Shown piece after piece: positions 27,993-36,210 of a stretch of DNA of 64,000 nucleotides. The notes under the pieces are model-generated. The model saw nothing but the letters and a program-made list of their open reading frames with translations, was not told the DNA's origin and searched no databases. The stretch covers positions 2,594,001 through 2,658,000 of the forward strand of contig NZ_CP125378.1 in the NCBI RefSeq assembly GCF_034008635.1, in the 5' to 3' direction. Origin of the DNA: Pseudomonas sp. P8_229. GTDB taxonomy: Bacteria > Pseudomonadota > Gammaproteobacteria > Pseudomonadales > Pseudomonadaceae. The position numbers and the translations under genes were made by a program. Each line of letters starts with the position of its first letter. The first letter of the stretch is position 1.

Positions 27993-29318
27993 TTACAGCA
28001 GCGGGATCGAGTAGCTGACGATCAGGCGGTTTTCGTCCTGGGAACGGGTGTTCGCCAGGTCGGTGCGCCACATAGCGTTTTTCCAGGCTACGCCGAGGTT
28101 TTTCAGCGGACCTTCAGGGATCACGTAACCTACGGTCAGGTCACGTTCCCACTCGGTTTTTTCGCCCAGCGGAGTGTCGATGTTGTTGCCACGCAGGTAG
28201 ATCAGGTTGGCGGTCAGACCAGGAACGCCGATCTTGGCGAAATCGTAGCCGTAGCGAGCCTGCCAGGTACGCTCGCCAGCACGGGCGAACTTCTGGATCT
28301 GCATGTCGGTGATGGTGCTGTTGGACGAGCCGTCACCCTGGTTCAGCCAAGGGAAGTCGCTGTCGCCTTTGGTGTACTGGTAGCCGGCACCGAAGGTGTG
28401 ACCTTCAACCGAGTACAGCGCCAGGTAGCTGTACAGGTCGTTGTCGACCTTGCCCTTGACGGTTTTGCCACCGTAGTAACCGCTGGTGTAGTAGGCAGCG
28501 GTATCGCCGTTGGCACCGTTGTCACGGCTGCGGTAGTAACGCAGGTCGCTTTTCAGCACGCCCGGGCCGATGCCCCAGTTGTGTACCAGACCCAGGAAGT
28601 TCTGCGAGTAGAAATCCTTCAGCTCACCGTAGTAGTACGAAGCGGTCAGGTCTTTGTTGATCTTGTAGTCAGCACCACCGTAGTAGAACTTGTTGCTGAA
28701 CACGCCTTTGTCATAGTTCGAACCAGCGTTCGCACCGGCAATCGACATGTTCTCGTTGTTGCTGGAGTTACGACCTTTCACGGCCTCAACCTGACCGGCA
28801 GTCAGGGTCAGGTCCTTGAATTCGTTCGAGGTAATCGCTTCGCCCTGGAAGGTTTGCGGCAGCAGACGACCGTCGTTGTACTTGATGACCGGGTTGTTCG
28901 GCATCAGGGTACCGACCTTCAGCTCGGTCTGGGAAATCTTGACCTTGCCGGTCACGCCCAGGCTGGCGAAGTCATTCACAGCGCGATTGCCATCGCTTGG
29001 GAACACGGTGCCGCCGGAAGCGGTACCGGCGGAGTTGCCGCTGGTGGCCGGGCTGGAATCCAGACGCACGCCGTACAGGCCGATCGCGTCAACACCGAAC
29101 TGCACGGTGCCTTGGGTGTAACCCGAGATGAAACGCAGATCGAAGCCTTGGCCCCACTCTTCGTTCTTGTTCGGGCCAGTGCCGTCACGGTTGTCGGTGT
29201 TGATGTAGAAGTTGCGCAGGCCCAGAGTGGCCTTGCTGTCTTCGATGAAACCGGCGGCGCCTGCCTGCTGCGCCAAAACCCCTACGGCCACAGCCAGGGC
29301 CAAGGTGGACTTGTTCAT
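27993..29318 (-). CDS. OprD-family outer-membrane porin, OprE-like
   Basis: 441 residues. The signal peptide is MNKSTLALAVAVGVLAQQAGA; the mature start AGFIEDSKATLGLRNFYINTDNRD is the family's opening. Alternating amphipathic strands and a C-terminal SYSIPLL strand with a final hydrophobic residue fit an 18-stranded barrel. OprD-type channels take up small solutes such as amino acids and carboxylates. The genome context (next to spu/ssu, as PA0291 oprE) points to OprE. The substrate is not readable from sequence. It is monocistronic with a strong terminator. Confidence 0.9.
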   Translation of the reverse strand: MNKSTLALAVAVGVLAQQAGAAGFIEDSKATLGLRNFYINTDNRDGTGPNKNEEWGQGFDLRFISGYTQGTVQFGVDAIGLYGVRLDSSPATSGNSAGTASGGTVFPSDGNRAVNDFASLGVTGKVKISQTELKVGTLMPNNPVIKYNDGRLLPQTFQGEAITSNEFKDLTLTAGQVEAVKGRNSSNNENMSIAGANAGSNYDKGVFSNKFYYGGADYKINKDLTASYYYGELKDFYSQNFLGLVHNWGIGPGVLKSDLRYYRSRDNGANGDTAAYYTSGYYGGKTVKGKVDNDLYSYLALYSVEGHTFGAGYQYTKGDSDFPWLNQGDGSSNSTITDMQIQKFARAGERTWQARYGYDFAKIGVPGLTANLIYLRGNNIDTPLGEKTEWERDLTVGYVIPEGPLKNLGVAWKNAMWRTDLANTRSQDENRLIVSYSIPLL

Positions 29319-29684
29319 GTAAAGCTCCTCTCGTTTCTAATTCTTGTGTTCCTGGTCCTGGTCGAATGCCCGGATCCGTAGGTTCGCGATTAGCGCCAGA
29401 GCGTGACTGACAAGTCAATCGTAACCTTGTATGTCTACGACCAAGGTCTAATCGCGGTATTTGGGTCCCTGCACAGTACTGACTTTCCTGATAACCCCAA
29501 AAAGAATTATTTCATTCTTTTTTATGCCATTCAGATATATGGCCCAGTAATGGCCACCTGCAGCGCAACACAGGATATCGGCTACTAAGCTAATTACTAA
29601 ATGGTATTTATTCGCCTATTTTTAGATCGATTAGCGTTGACTCATCTGAAACACGTCAATCCCTATCTAAAAGGCGACGCCATC
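29319..29684. promoter_or_regulatory. Divergent region of the porin and TauA-like genes
   Basis: 366 bases, AT-rich on the right. The perfect dyad GACCAAGGTC (29439-29448) lies in TACGACCAAGGTCTA, inside a wider inverted pair CGCGATTAG (29384) / CTAATCGCG (29449), plus ACCTTG (29424) / CAAGGT (29442). A possible porin promoter on the minus strand is TTGACT (29418-29413) with GCTAAT (29394-29389), spacing 18. TATTTATTC (29605-29613) precedes the TauA-like gene. A 61-codon frame inside is not believed. Confidence 0.4.
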
Positions 29685-30677
29685 ATGGTCAAACGTGCAC
29701 TATCTAGTCAAATTGTTACAGTTTGTGTGTCGGTAATAATTTCTTTCTCCGCCCACGCCGCCAACCTCACCATCGGTTATCAAACCGGTATCGACCCAAG
29801 CAAAGTCCCTCAAGCCGACGGTACCTACGAGAAAACCATCGGCCAGAAGATCGACTGGCGACGCTTCAATAGTGGCCCGCAAGTTGTGACAGCCATTGCA
29901 TCGGGCGACGTACAAATCGGCAACCTCGGCTCCAGCCCTTTGGCAGCGGCCGCTTCGCGCAATCTGCCGATCGTCGCATTCATTGTTTCAGCGCAGATCA
30001 ATGCCGCCGAAGCGTTGGTGGTACGCAATGGCAGCGGGATTAACAGCCCCCAGGATCTGGTCGGAAAGACCATCGCCACCCCCTTCGTTTCCACCTCTCA
30101 TTACAGCTTGCTCGGCGCACTCAAGCACTGGGAGCTGGACACCAGCAAAGTCAAAGTGGTGAACCTGCAGCCCGCGGAAATCGCCGCAGCGTGGAAGCGC
30201 GGTGACATCGACGGCGCGTTTGTCTGGTCGCCGGCGCTGGGGGAAATTCGCAAGACTGGCAAGACCCTGACCGATGCTGCACAAGTCGGCCAATGGGGTG
30301 CGCCGACCTTCGAAGTCTGGGTCGCGCGCAAGGACTACGCCGAAAAACATCCTGAAGTGATCGCCAAATTTGCCAAGGTCACTCTAGACGCGTTTGCCGA
30401 TTACGCCAGCCATAAAGACAACTGGACGGCTGACTCGGCGCCGGTGCAGAAAATCGCCAAATTGACCGGTGCCAATGCCGCCGATGTTCCCCAACTGCTG
30501 GCTGGTTCTGCGTTCCCGGATGCCAAGGCACAGCAAACCACTGCGCTGCTGGATGGCGGCACGGCCAAGGCGATTGCTGAAACGGCGAAGTTTTTGAAGG
30601 AGCAAGGCAAGGTTGAAACGGTGCTGCCGGACTATTCACCGTATGTCAGCGCGAAGTTTGTAAGCGAAAACAATTGA
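29685..30677 (+). CDS. tauA: Taurine ABC transporter binding protein, TauA-like, orphan
   Basis: 330 residues from the ATG at 29685; the signal peptide MVKRALSSQIVTVCVSVIISFSAHA follows. The mature protein matches TauA: ANLTIGYQTGIDPSKVPQADGTYEKTIGQKIDWRRFNSGPQVVTAIASGDVQIGNLGSSPLAAAASRNLP. It would bind taurine or a related sulfonate in the periplasm. No tauB, tauC or tauD follows; a REP comes next. The first ~25 codons and the upstream DNA are AT-rich against the neighbours. It could work with a Tau or Ssu transporter encoded elsewhere. Confidence 0.88.
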   Translation: MVKRALSSQIVTVCVSVIISFSAHAANLTIGYQTGIDPSKVPQADGTYEKTIGQKIDWRRFNSGPQVVTAIASGDVQIGNLGSSPLAAAASRNLPIVAFIVSAQINAAEALVVRNGSGINSPQDLVGKTIATPFVSTSHYSLLGALKHWELDTSKVKVVNLQPAEIAAAWKRGDIDGAFVWSPALGEIRKTGKTLTDAAQVGQWGAPTFEVWVARKDYAEKHPEVIAKFAKVTLDAFADYASHKDNWTADSAPVQKIAKLTGANAADVPQLLAGSAFPDAKAQQTTALLDGGTAKAIAETAKFLKEQGKVETVLPDYSPYVSAKFVSENN

Positions 30678-30681
30678 ATAT

Positions 30682-30780
30682 GTGGTGAGGGGATTCATCC
30701 CCGATGGACTGCGCAGCAGTCCCCTGCTTTTGGTGAAGGGGGCCGCTGCGCGGCCCATCGGGGATGAATCCCCTCGCCAC
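30682..30780. repeat. REP pair, type B
   Basis: GTGGTGAGGGGATTCATCCC at 30682 and its inverse ending at 30780 surround ~50 bases containing inner repeats CTGCGCAGCAG and GGGCCGCTGCGCGGCCC. It lies between convergent genes. Confidence 0.88.
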
Positions 30781-30799
30781 AAGAGTCCTTCGCTAATCT

Positions 30800-32101
30800 T
30801 CAGAGGGTCTTTTCGAAGATCTTCGAGTTGCGCTGATAGTTGTACAGCGAGGCCCGCGCCGCTGGCAGGCGCTCGACGCTGCTAGGCTCGAAACCACGTT
30901 CGCGGAACCAGTGCGCGGTACGGGTGGTGAGGACGAACAGGGTTTTCAGGCCTTGTGCCCGGGCCCGGGTTTCGATGCGCTCCAGCAACTCGTCGCCGCG
31001 ACCACCGTGGCGGTACTCCGGGTTCACCGCCAGGCACGCCAGCTCACCGGCATCCGAATCGGCGATCTGGTACAGCGCCGCACAGGCGATGATCATGCCT
31101 TCACGCTCGACCACGCTGAACTGCTCGATCTCGCGCTCCAGCACTTCACGCGAGCGGCGCACCAGAATCCCCTGTTCTTCCAGCGGACTGATCAGGTCGA
31201 GCAAACCGCCGACGTCCTCAATCGCCGCCTCGCGCACCAGCTCGAATTGCTCCTGGGCCACCAGCGTACCGCCACCGTCACGGGTGAACAGCTCGGTCAG
31301 CAGCGCGCCGTCCTCGGCATAACTGACGATATGGCTGCGCGCGACACCGCCACGGCAGGCCTCGGCGGCGGCATCCAGCAGTTCCGCCTGATAGTTGCTG
31401 CTGCCAAGACGCTGCAGATGCGCCGGCACTTGCTGTGGGCGCAGTTCGCGCACCAGCCTGCCGTTTTCGTCGATCAGGCCAAGGTCGGCGCCGAACAGCA
31501 GCAGTTTGTCGGCACCGAGGTCGATGGCGGCGCGGGTGGCGACGTCTTCACAGGCGAGGTTGAAGATTTCACCGGTCGGGGAGTAGCCCAACGGCGACAG
31601 CAGCACGATCGAGCGTTCGTCGAGCAGACGATTGATGCCTTTGCGGTCGACCCGACGCACTTCGCCGGTGTGGTGATAGTCGACACCTTCCAGCACGCCG
31701 ATCGGCCGCGCGGTAACGAGGTTGCCGCTGGCCACCCGCAGGCGCGAGCCCTGCATCGGCGACGACGCCATGTCCATCGACAAGCGCGCTTCGATGGCGA
31801 TGCGCAACTGGCCGACAGCGTCGATCACGCACTCCAGGGTCGCCGCATCGGTGATGCGCATGCCGTGGTGGTAGTGGGGGGTCAGGCCGCGGGCGGCAAG
31901 GCGGGTTTCAATCTGCGGGCGCGAACCATGGACCAGCACCAGACGCACACCAAGGCTGTGCAGCAGCACGAGGTCGTGGACGATGTTGCCGAAGTTCGGA
32001 TGTTCCACGCCGTCGCCGGGCAGCATGACGACGAAGGTGCAATCGCGGTGGGCATTGATGTAAGGGGACGCGTGACGAAGCCAATTGACGTATTCGGGCA
32101 T
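30800..32101 (-). CDS. argA: N-acetylglutamate synthase ArgA
   Basis: 433 residues. An amino-acid-kinase-like domain (residues ~20-285; VVMLPGDGVEHPNFGNIVHDLVLLHSLGVRLVLVHGSRPQI) is followed by a GNAT acetyltransferase domain (~290-433; YQIADSDAGELACLAVNPEYRHGGRGDELLERIETRA with the acetyl-CoA loop HGGRGDE). It makes N-acetylglutamate from glutamate and acetyl-CoA, the entry to arginine synthesis. The kinase-like domain carries arginine feedback inhibition in this family. argE lies upstream on the same strand after a REPIN, so the two may share a transcript. Confidence 0.96.
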   Translation of the reverse strand: MPEYVNWLRHASPYINAHRDCTFVVMLPGDGVEHPNFGNIVHDLVLLHSLGVRLVLVHGSRPQIETRLAARGLTPHYHHGMRITDAATLECVIDAVGQLRIAIEARLSMDMASSPMQGSRLRVASGNLVTARPIGVLEGVDYHHTGEVRRVDRKGINRLLDERSIVLLSPLGYSPTGEIFNLACEDVATRAAIDLGADKLLLFGADLGLIDENGRLVRELRPQQVPAHLQRLGSSNYQAELLDAAAEACRGGVARSHIVSYAEDGALLTELFTRDGGGTLVAQEQFELVREAAIEDVGGLLDLISPLEEQGILVRRSREVLEREIEQFSVVEREGMIIACAALYQIADSDAGELACLAVNPEYRHGGRGDELLERIETRARAQGLKTLFVLTTRTAHWFRERGFEPSSVERLPAARASLYNYQRNSKIFEKTL

Positions 32102-32270
32102 GAACCTGGGCCTGTAATAAATAGCAGCCGAAAAAAGGGCGAAACGGAAAACGCACAGCGGGCTGATGGTTATCGTCGGAACAGGCTTGGCGACACGCGC
32201 GCTCTCCTCATGAATACGGGTTGGGATGCTGGCAATTTACAGCGTTTGGTCAGACAGGACACAGTCCCTT

Positions 32271-32358
32271 TTAGGAGTGAGCCTGCTCGCGATAGCGCAG
32301 TGTCAGTCAATATCTTCGGTGACTGGTTCACCGCTATCGCGAGCAGGCTCACTCCTAC
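32271..32358. repeat. REPIN, type A, arms facing inward
   Basis: The direct unit (32271-32293, first base changed to T) and the inverted unit (32336-32358) flank 42 bases, within the argE-argA gap. The remaining gap (32102-32270) shows no gene. Confidence 0.88.
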
Positions 32359-32368
32359 AAAGGGAACA

Positions 32369-33523
32369 TCACCGTTGATCAGTGCTCAGGCAGTAATGTT
32401 CAATCAACTGCCGTAGTAGATGCACGGTAGGCTGTAAACGTGACATTTCAAGGTACTCGCCGGGCTGATGTGCACAGGCGATGTCGCCGGGGCCGAGCAC
32501 GATGGTTTCGCAGCCAAGGCGCTGAAGATAAGGCGCTTCGGTGCCGAACGCTACTGCTTCGGCACGGTGACCGGTGAGCTTTTCGGCGATGCGCACCAAT
32601 TCGGCGTCTTCGGCCTGCTCGAACGATGGCACTTCCGGGAACAACGGTTTGTAATCGATCTTCACCTGATGCCGTTCAGCGACCGGATTGAGCTTGCGCA
32701 GAATCTCCGCGCGCAGGACTTTAGGGTCCATGCCCGGCAACGGGCGCAGGTCGAATTCCAGCGAACACTGGCCGCAAATGCGGTTCGGGTTATCACCACC
32801 ATGGATGCAGCCGAAATTCAGGGTCGGTTGCGGCACGCTGAACTGCGGGTTGTTGAATTCACGCTGCCACAACAGGCGCAGGCCGCGCAGTTCGCCGATG
32901 GCGTCGTGCATCGCTTCGAGGGCGCTGTGGCCCAGGCGCGGATCCGACGAATGGCCGCTCTGCCCGAGGATGTCGATGCGCTCCATCATGATGCCTTTGT
33001 GCATGCGGATCGGCTTGAGCCCGGTCGGCTCGCCGATCACCGCCGCGCGCCCAATCGGACGACCGGCCTCGGCCAGCGCTCGGGCACCGGACATCGAGCT
33101 TTCTTCATCACAGGTGGCGAGGATCAGCAGCGGTTGCTTGAATGGCTGGTCAAGCAGTGGCTGCACGGCTTCGATGATCAGGGCAAAAAAGCCCTTCATG
33201 TCGCAGCTGCCCAGCCCGACCCAGCGGCCGTCGACTTCGGTGAGCTTCAGCGGATCGGTCTGCCACAGCGCATCGTCATAAGGAACGGTATCGCTGTGCC
33301 CGGCCAGGACCAGGCCGCCGGGGCCGCTGCCGAAACTGGCGAGCAGGTTGAATTTACCGGGGCTAACCTGCTGGATATCGCAGCTGAAGCCCAGATCCCC
33401 CAGCCATCCGGCGAGCAAATCGATCACCGCCCGGTTGGACTGATCCAGGCTCGGTTGGGTGCAACTGACCGACGGTGCGGCGATCAGTGCAGCGAACTGG
33501 TCTTGCATGGACGGCAAAGGCAT
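32369..33523 (-). CDS. argE: Acetylornithine deacetylase ArgE
   Basis: 384 residues from the ATG at 33523, with GGAG 6 bases upstream; a TTG four codons earlier is less likely. M20 peptidase family: GHSDTVPYD carries the first metal His and Asp, VGLGSCDMKGF the bridging Asp, TCDEESSMSG the catalytic Glu pair, and ACAHQPGEYLE the C-terminal His. It removes acetate from N-acetylornithine in the arginine pathway, fitting its place beside argA. Confidence 0.93.
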   Translation of the reverse strand: MPLPSMQDQFAALIAAPSVSCTQPSLDQSNRAVIDLLAGWLGDLGFSCDIQQVSPGKFNLLASFGSGPGGLVLAGHSDTVPYDDALWQTDPLKLTEVDGRWVGLGSCDMKGFFALIIEAVQPLLDQPFKQPLLILATCDEESSMSGARALAEAGRPIGRAAVIGEPTGLKPIRMHKGIMMERIDILGQSGHSSDPRLGHSALEAMHDAIGELRGLRLLWQREFNNPQFSVPQPTLNFGCIHGGDNPNRICGQCSLEFDLRPLPGMDPKVLRAEILRKLNPVAERHQVKIDYKPLFPEVPSFEQAEDAELVRIAEKLTGHRAEAVAFGTEAPYLQRLGCETIVLGPGDIACAHQPGEYLEMSRLQPTVHLLRQLIEHYCLSTDQR

Positions 33524-33679
33524 CGCTGGCTCCAACTCCCGATTTGAAGTCCATCATAGAGCCATCCGGCGCCAGGAATAAACCGCCGCAGGGCGTAGGA
33601 CGTATCAGTCCTGTACACTGCACGGCCTTGGCAGCCACACATTCCCCCGGCTGCGCTCCCGATCCTGGATTTTCCGGCC

Positions 33680-35050
33680 ATGCAGAAAGAAACCGAAATC
33701 AAACTCCGCGTCAGCCGCGAAACCCTCGCCGCCCTGCGCGAGCACCCGTTACTGAAAAAACGCAACAAAAATGGCTGGGAACGCCGTGAGCTGATGAACC
33801 AGTATTTCGACACCCCCGAGCGCGACCTGGCCCAGGCCAAAGTCGCCCTGCGCCTGCGCAAGGACGGTGACGAAGTGATTCAGACCCTCAAGACCCGCGG
33901 CCAGAGCGTGGCCGGTCTGTCCGAGCGTAACGAGTACGACTGGAAGTTGCCCAAAGCCAAGCTCGACGTAAAGAAACTCGACGGCGAATGCTGGCCCGAG
34001 TCGCTGGCCGAGCTGGACAAGAAAACCCTGAAGCCAATCTTCACCACCGATTTCGTCCGCGAGCGCGCGGAAATCGCCTGGGGCCGCGGCAAGGCCAAAG
34101 TGGTCATTGAAGCCGCACTGGACCTCGGTCACGTGGTGGTCGGCAAGCAGAAAGAAGAAATCTGCGAGCTGGAACTGGAACTGCGCGAAGGCGAGCCGGC
34201 CGCGCTACTGGAACTGGCCGCCGAACTGGCGGAAACCCTGGCCCTGATGCCATGCGACATCAGCAAGGCCGAACGCGGCTACCGTCTGTATGACGCCAAC
34301 AGCTACTCGCTGAGCCTGCCGGCGCCGCAACTGACGCCGGAAACCCAACTCGACGACGCCTTCGCCGCGCTCTGCTGGCACCTGCTCGGCAGCAGCCAGC
34401 GTCTGGCTGAACAGTACCGTTTCAACGGCCACTGGCGCCTGCTGCTGGACTGGGTCGAAAACCTCGCGGAAATGCGCGCCCTGCTCAGCAGCCTCGGCCA
34501 GGCCGCACCGCGTCCGGCGACGCACGACTTGCGCGTGGCACTCGATGCCTTGCTCGAAGACTGGCGCCCGCTGGTTCAGGTCGGCATCGAAGACGAAGAC
34601 GTGCGCAAGGCGGCGCCAGAGCAATTCCTCGAAGAGCTGGAAGACCCGCGCTGGGGCCTGTTCTCGCTGACCGCGTCGCGCTGGCTGCTGGCCCGCACCT
34701 GGACCGCCGAGCGCAACACTCGCGGTAACCGCCAAGGCGCCGCGCAACTGCACAGCTGGCTGCCGCGCATGCTGGGCGAAGAAGCCACCTCCCTGCAATT
34801 GCAGCGCTATCAGCAACAGCCGGAAGATCTGGCCGAGCAACTGCCGCGTATCGAGCGCATCCAGGCCTGGCTGCACCACGCGCGTAACGTGCTGGAGATC
34901 CCGGAAATGGATCGCCTGTACGGCGAGCTGAACAAACTGGCGCAACTGGCCAACGAACCGACGATCACTGACGAACTGCTCGATGCACGCAAGCAGCAAG
35001 CGATCGCGGTTTACCAGAATCGCGCGTGGAAAATGCTTCTGCGCATGTGA
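33680..35050 (+). CDS. CYTH/CHAD inorganic triphosphatase
   Basis: 456 residues. The N-terminal CYTH domain (1-205) shows the ExExK motif as ETEIKLR at residues 4-10, RLRKDGDEVIQTLKTRG and EICELELELREGE, which line a triphosphate tunnel. The C-terminal ~230 residues are a CHAD domain of helices rich in His/Arg (ATHDLRVALDALLEDWRPL), thought to bind polyphosphate. E. coli YgiF of the same build is an inorganic triphosphatase. It diverges from argE; in P. aeruginosa a homologue also lies near argE. Confidence 0.9.
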   Translation: MQKETEIKLRVSRETLAALREHPLLKKRNKNGWERRELMNQYFDTPERDLAQAKVALRLRKDGDEVIQTLKTRGQSVAGLSERNEYDWKLPKAKLDVKKLDGECWPESLAELDKKTLKPIFTTDFVRERAEIAWGRGKAKVVIEAALDLGHVVVGKQKEEICELELELREGEPAALLELAAELAETLALMPCDISKAERGYRLYDANSYSLSLPAPQLTPETQLDDAFAALCWHLLGSSQRLAEQYRFNGHWRLLLDWVENLAEMRALLSSLGQAAPRPATHDLRVALDALLEDWRPLVQVGIEDEDVRKAAPEQFLEELEDPRWGLFSLTASRWLLARTWTAERNTRGNRQGAAQLHSWLPRMLGEEATSLQLQRYQQQPEDLAEQLPRIERIQAWLHHARNVLEIPEMDRLYGELNKLAQLANEPTITDELLDARKQQAIAVYQNRAWKMLLRM

Positions 35051-35057
35051 TGACTGT

Positions 35058-35157
35058 GTGGTGAGGGGATTTATCCCCGATGGGTCGCGAAGCGGCCCCG
35101 CTCTTAAAAAAAGCGGGGACTGCTGCGCAGTCCATCGGGGATAAATCCCCTCGCCAC
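35058..35157. repeat. REP pair, type B
   Basis: GTGGTGAGGGGATTTATCCC at 35058 and its inverse ending at 35157, with inner GCGAAGCGGCCCCGC and ACTGCTGCGCAGTC parts. It lies between convergent genes. Confidence 0.88.
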
Positions 35158-35189
35158 AGTAAATCCCCCTAGCCCCGAGGTTATTCGCG

Positions 35190-35654
35190 CTAAACCGGGA
35201 GGCTGGTTGTGGATTTGATCTCCGACAACGCCACAATCGAGTTCACTTCCTGAATCCCCGGCACCAGCGACAGCTTCTCGAAGAAGAACCGCTCATACGC
35301 CTCGATGTCCGCCGCGACAATGCGCAACAGAAAATCCACCGCGCCCATCAGCACATAACATTCCAGCACTTCCGGAAAGCCACGAATCGCCTCGGTGAAT
35401 TCGGTGAAGTTCGAACGCCCGTGGGCGTTGAGTTTGATCTCGGCGAAGATCTGCGTGTTCAGGCCGATCTTCTTGCGATCGAGCAAAGTCACCTGGCCGC
35501 GAATGATCCCCTCCTCCTTCATCCGCTGAATCCGCCGCCAGCAAGGCGACTGCGACAAACCCACCTGCTCGGCGATCTGTGCGCTGGACAATGAAGCGTC
35601 CTCTTGCAGCAGGGCGAGTATCTTGCGGTCGTAGGCGTCCAGCTCACAGTGCAT
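35190..35654 (-). CDS. Lrp/AsnC-family regulator
   Basis: 154 residues. N-terminal winged helix-turn-helix (ELDAYDRKILALLQEDASLSSAQIAEQVGLSQSPCWRRIQRMKEEGII), then the RAM/ACT-like ligand domain (VTLLDRKKIGLNTQIFAEIKL...YVLMGAVDFLLRIVAADIEAYERFFFEKLSLVPGIQEVNSIVALSEIKSTTSLPV). Such regulators respond to amino acids and form octamers. It diverges from a small ACT-like gene 126 bases away, the likely target along with its own promoter. Confidence 0.92.
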   Translation of the reverse strand: MHCELDAYDRKILALLQEDASLSSAQIAEQVGLSQSPCWRRIQRMKEEGIIRGQVTLLDRKKIGLNTQIFAEIKLNAHGRSNFTEFTEAIRGFPEVLECYVLMGAVDFLLRIVAADIEAYERFFFEKLSLVPGIQEVNSIVALSEIKSTTSLPV

Positions 35655-35780
35655 AGAAAAACCTCAAATACAGGATCCTGCGAATTGATCCAGTCGATCA
35701 CTCGCCAATAACACCGATCTTAGCCAAGAAATGCCCGGCACCGAATGTAAAAATTTCTCCAGTGATTCTGGAGACTTGCC

Positions 35781-36119
35781 ATGCCGCACCTTGAAGCCGT
35801 GAACGCCACCCCAACCCGAGCCGATGTCTGGAACGTCAACAACAGCCATTGCCTGGCGCAGTATCAGATCCTCGCCGAGGCCGAGCCGGATTTGCTGGTG
35901 CGGGTGCTCAACCTGTTCGCCCTGCAATTCCTCACACCCGAACAGGTCAACGTGCAGCGGATGGACGACTTGATGTCGATCGACATCGTCATGGGCGGTT
36001 GCAGTTGGCATCGCGCGCAAGTGATTGCGGAAAAACTTCGTAACCTGATCAGCGTCTGCTCGGTGAACCTGCAAAACGCCGACACGGCTTGGGATGCGCC
36101 GGCACAGGCCAGCGCCTGA
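35781..36119 (+). CDS. Small ACT-like protein, IlvM-like pattern
   Basis: 112 residues. Residues ~25-95 (HCLAQYQILAEAEPDLLVRVLNLFALQFLTPEQVNVQRMDDLMSIDIVMGGCSWHRAQVIAEKLRNLISVCSVNL) fit an ACT fold: strand, helix with RVLNLF, two strands, helix with IAEKLRNLISV, strand. The spacing resembles IlvM-type acetolactate synthase small subunits (ETLERVLRVV...LFSQLNKLVDV). No catalytic subunit is adjacent. It could be a stand-alone amino-acid sensor. It is divergent from an Lrp-type regulator, itself an ACT-like amino-acid sensor. No confident family name. Confidence 0.7.
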   Translation: MPHLEAVNATPTRADVWNVNNSHCLAQYQILAEAEPDLLVRVLNLFALQFLTPEQVNVQRMDDLMSIDIVMGGCSWHRAQVIAEKLRNLISVCSVNLQNADTAWDAPAQASA

Positions 36120-36210
36120 CGAATCCGGCAACGGCTTTGTCGGGTAGTGGCCCAGCGGTCTGCGGGGCCACGACTATCCTTTGCGAACTGTCGTTCAAAA
36201 GGAAGCCCGC

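Noticed and set aside
27927..29381. 484-codon plus-strand frame opposite the porin gene
   Set aside because: Val/Gln-rich shadow; the porin has a signal peptide and beta-barrel pattern and ends at a terminator.
29403..29588. 61-codon frame in the porin/tauA gap
   Set aside because: No ribosome site, no recognisable features, overlaps promoter-like sequence.
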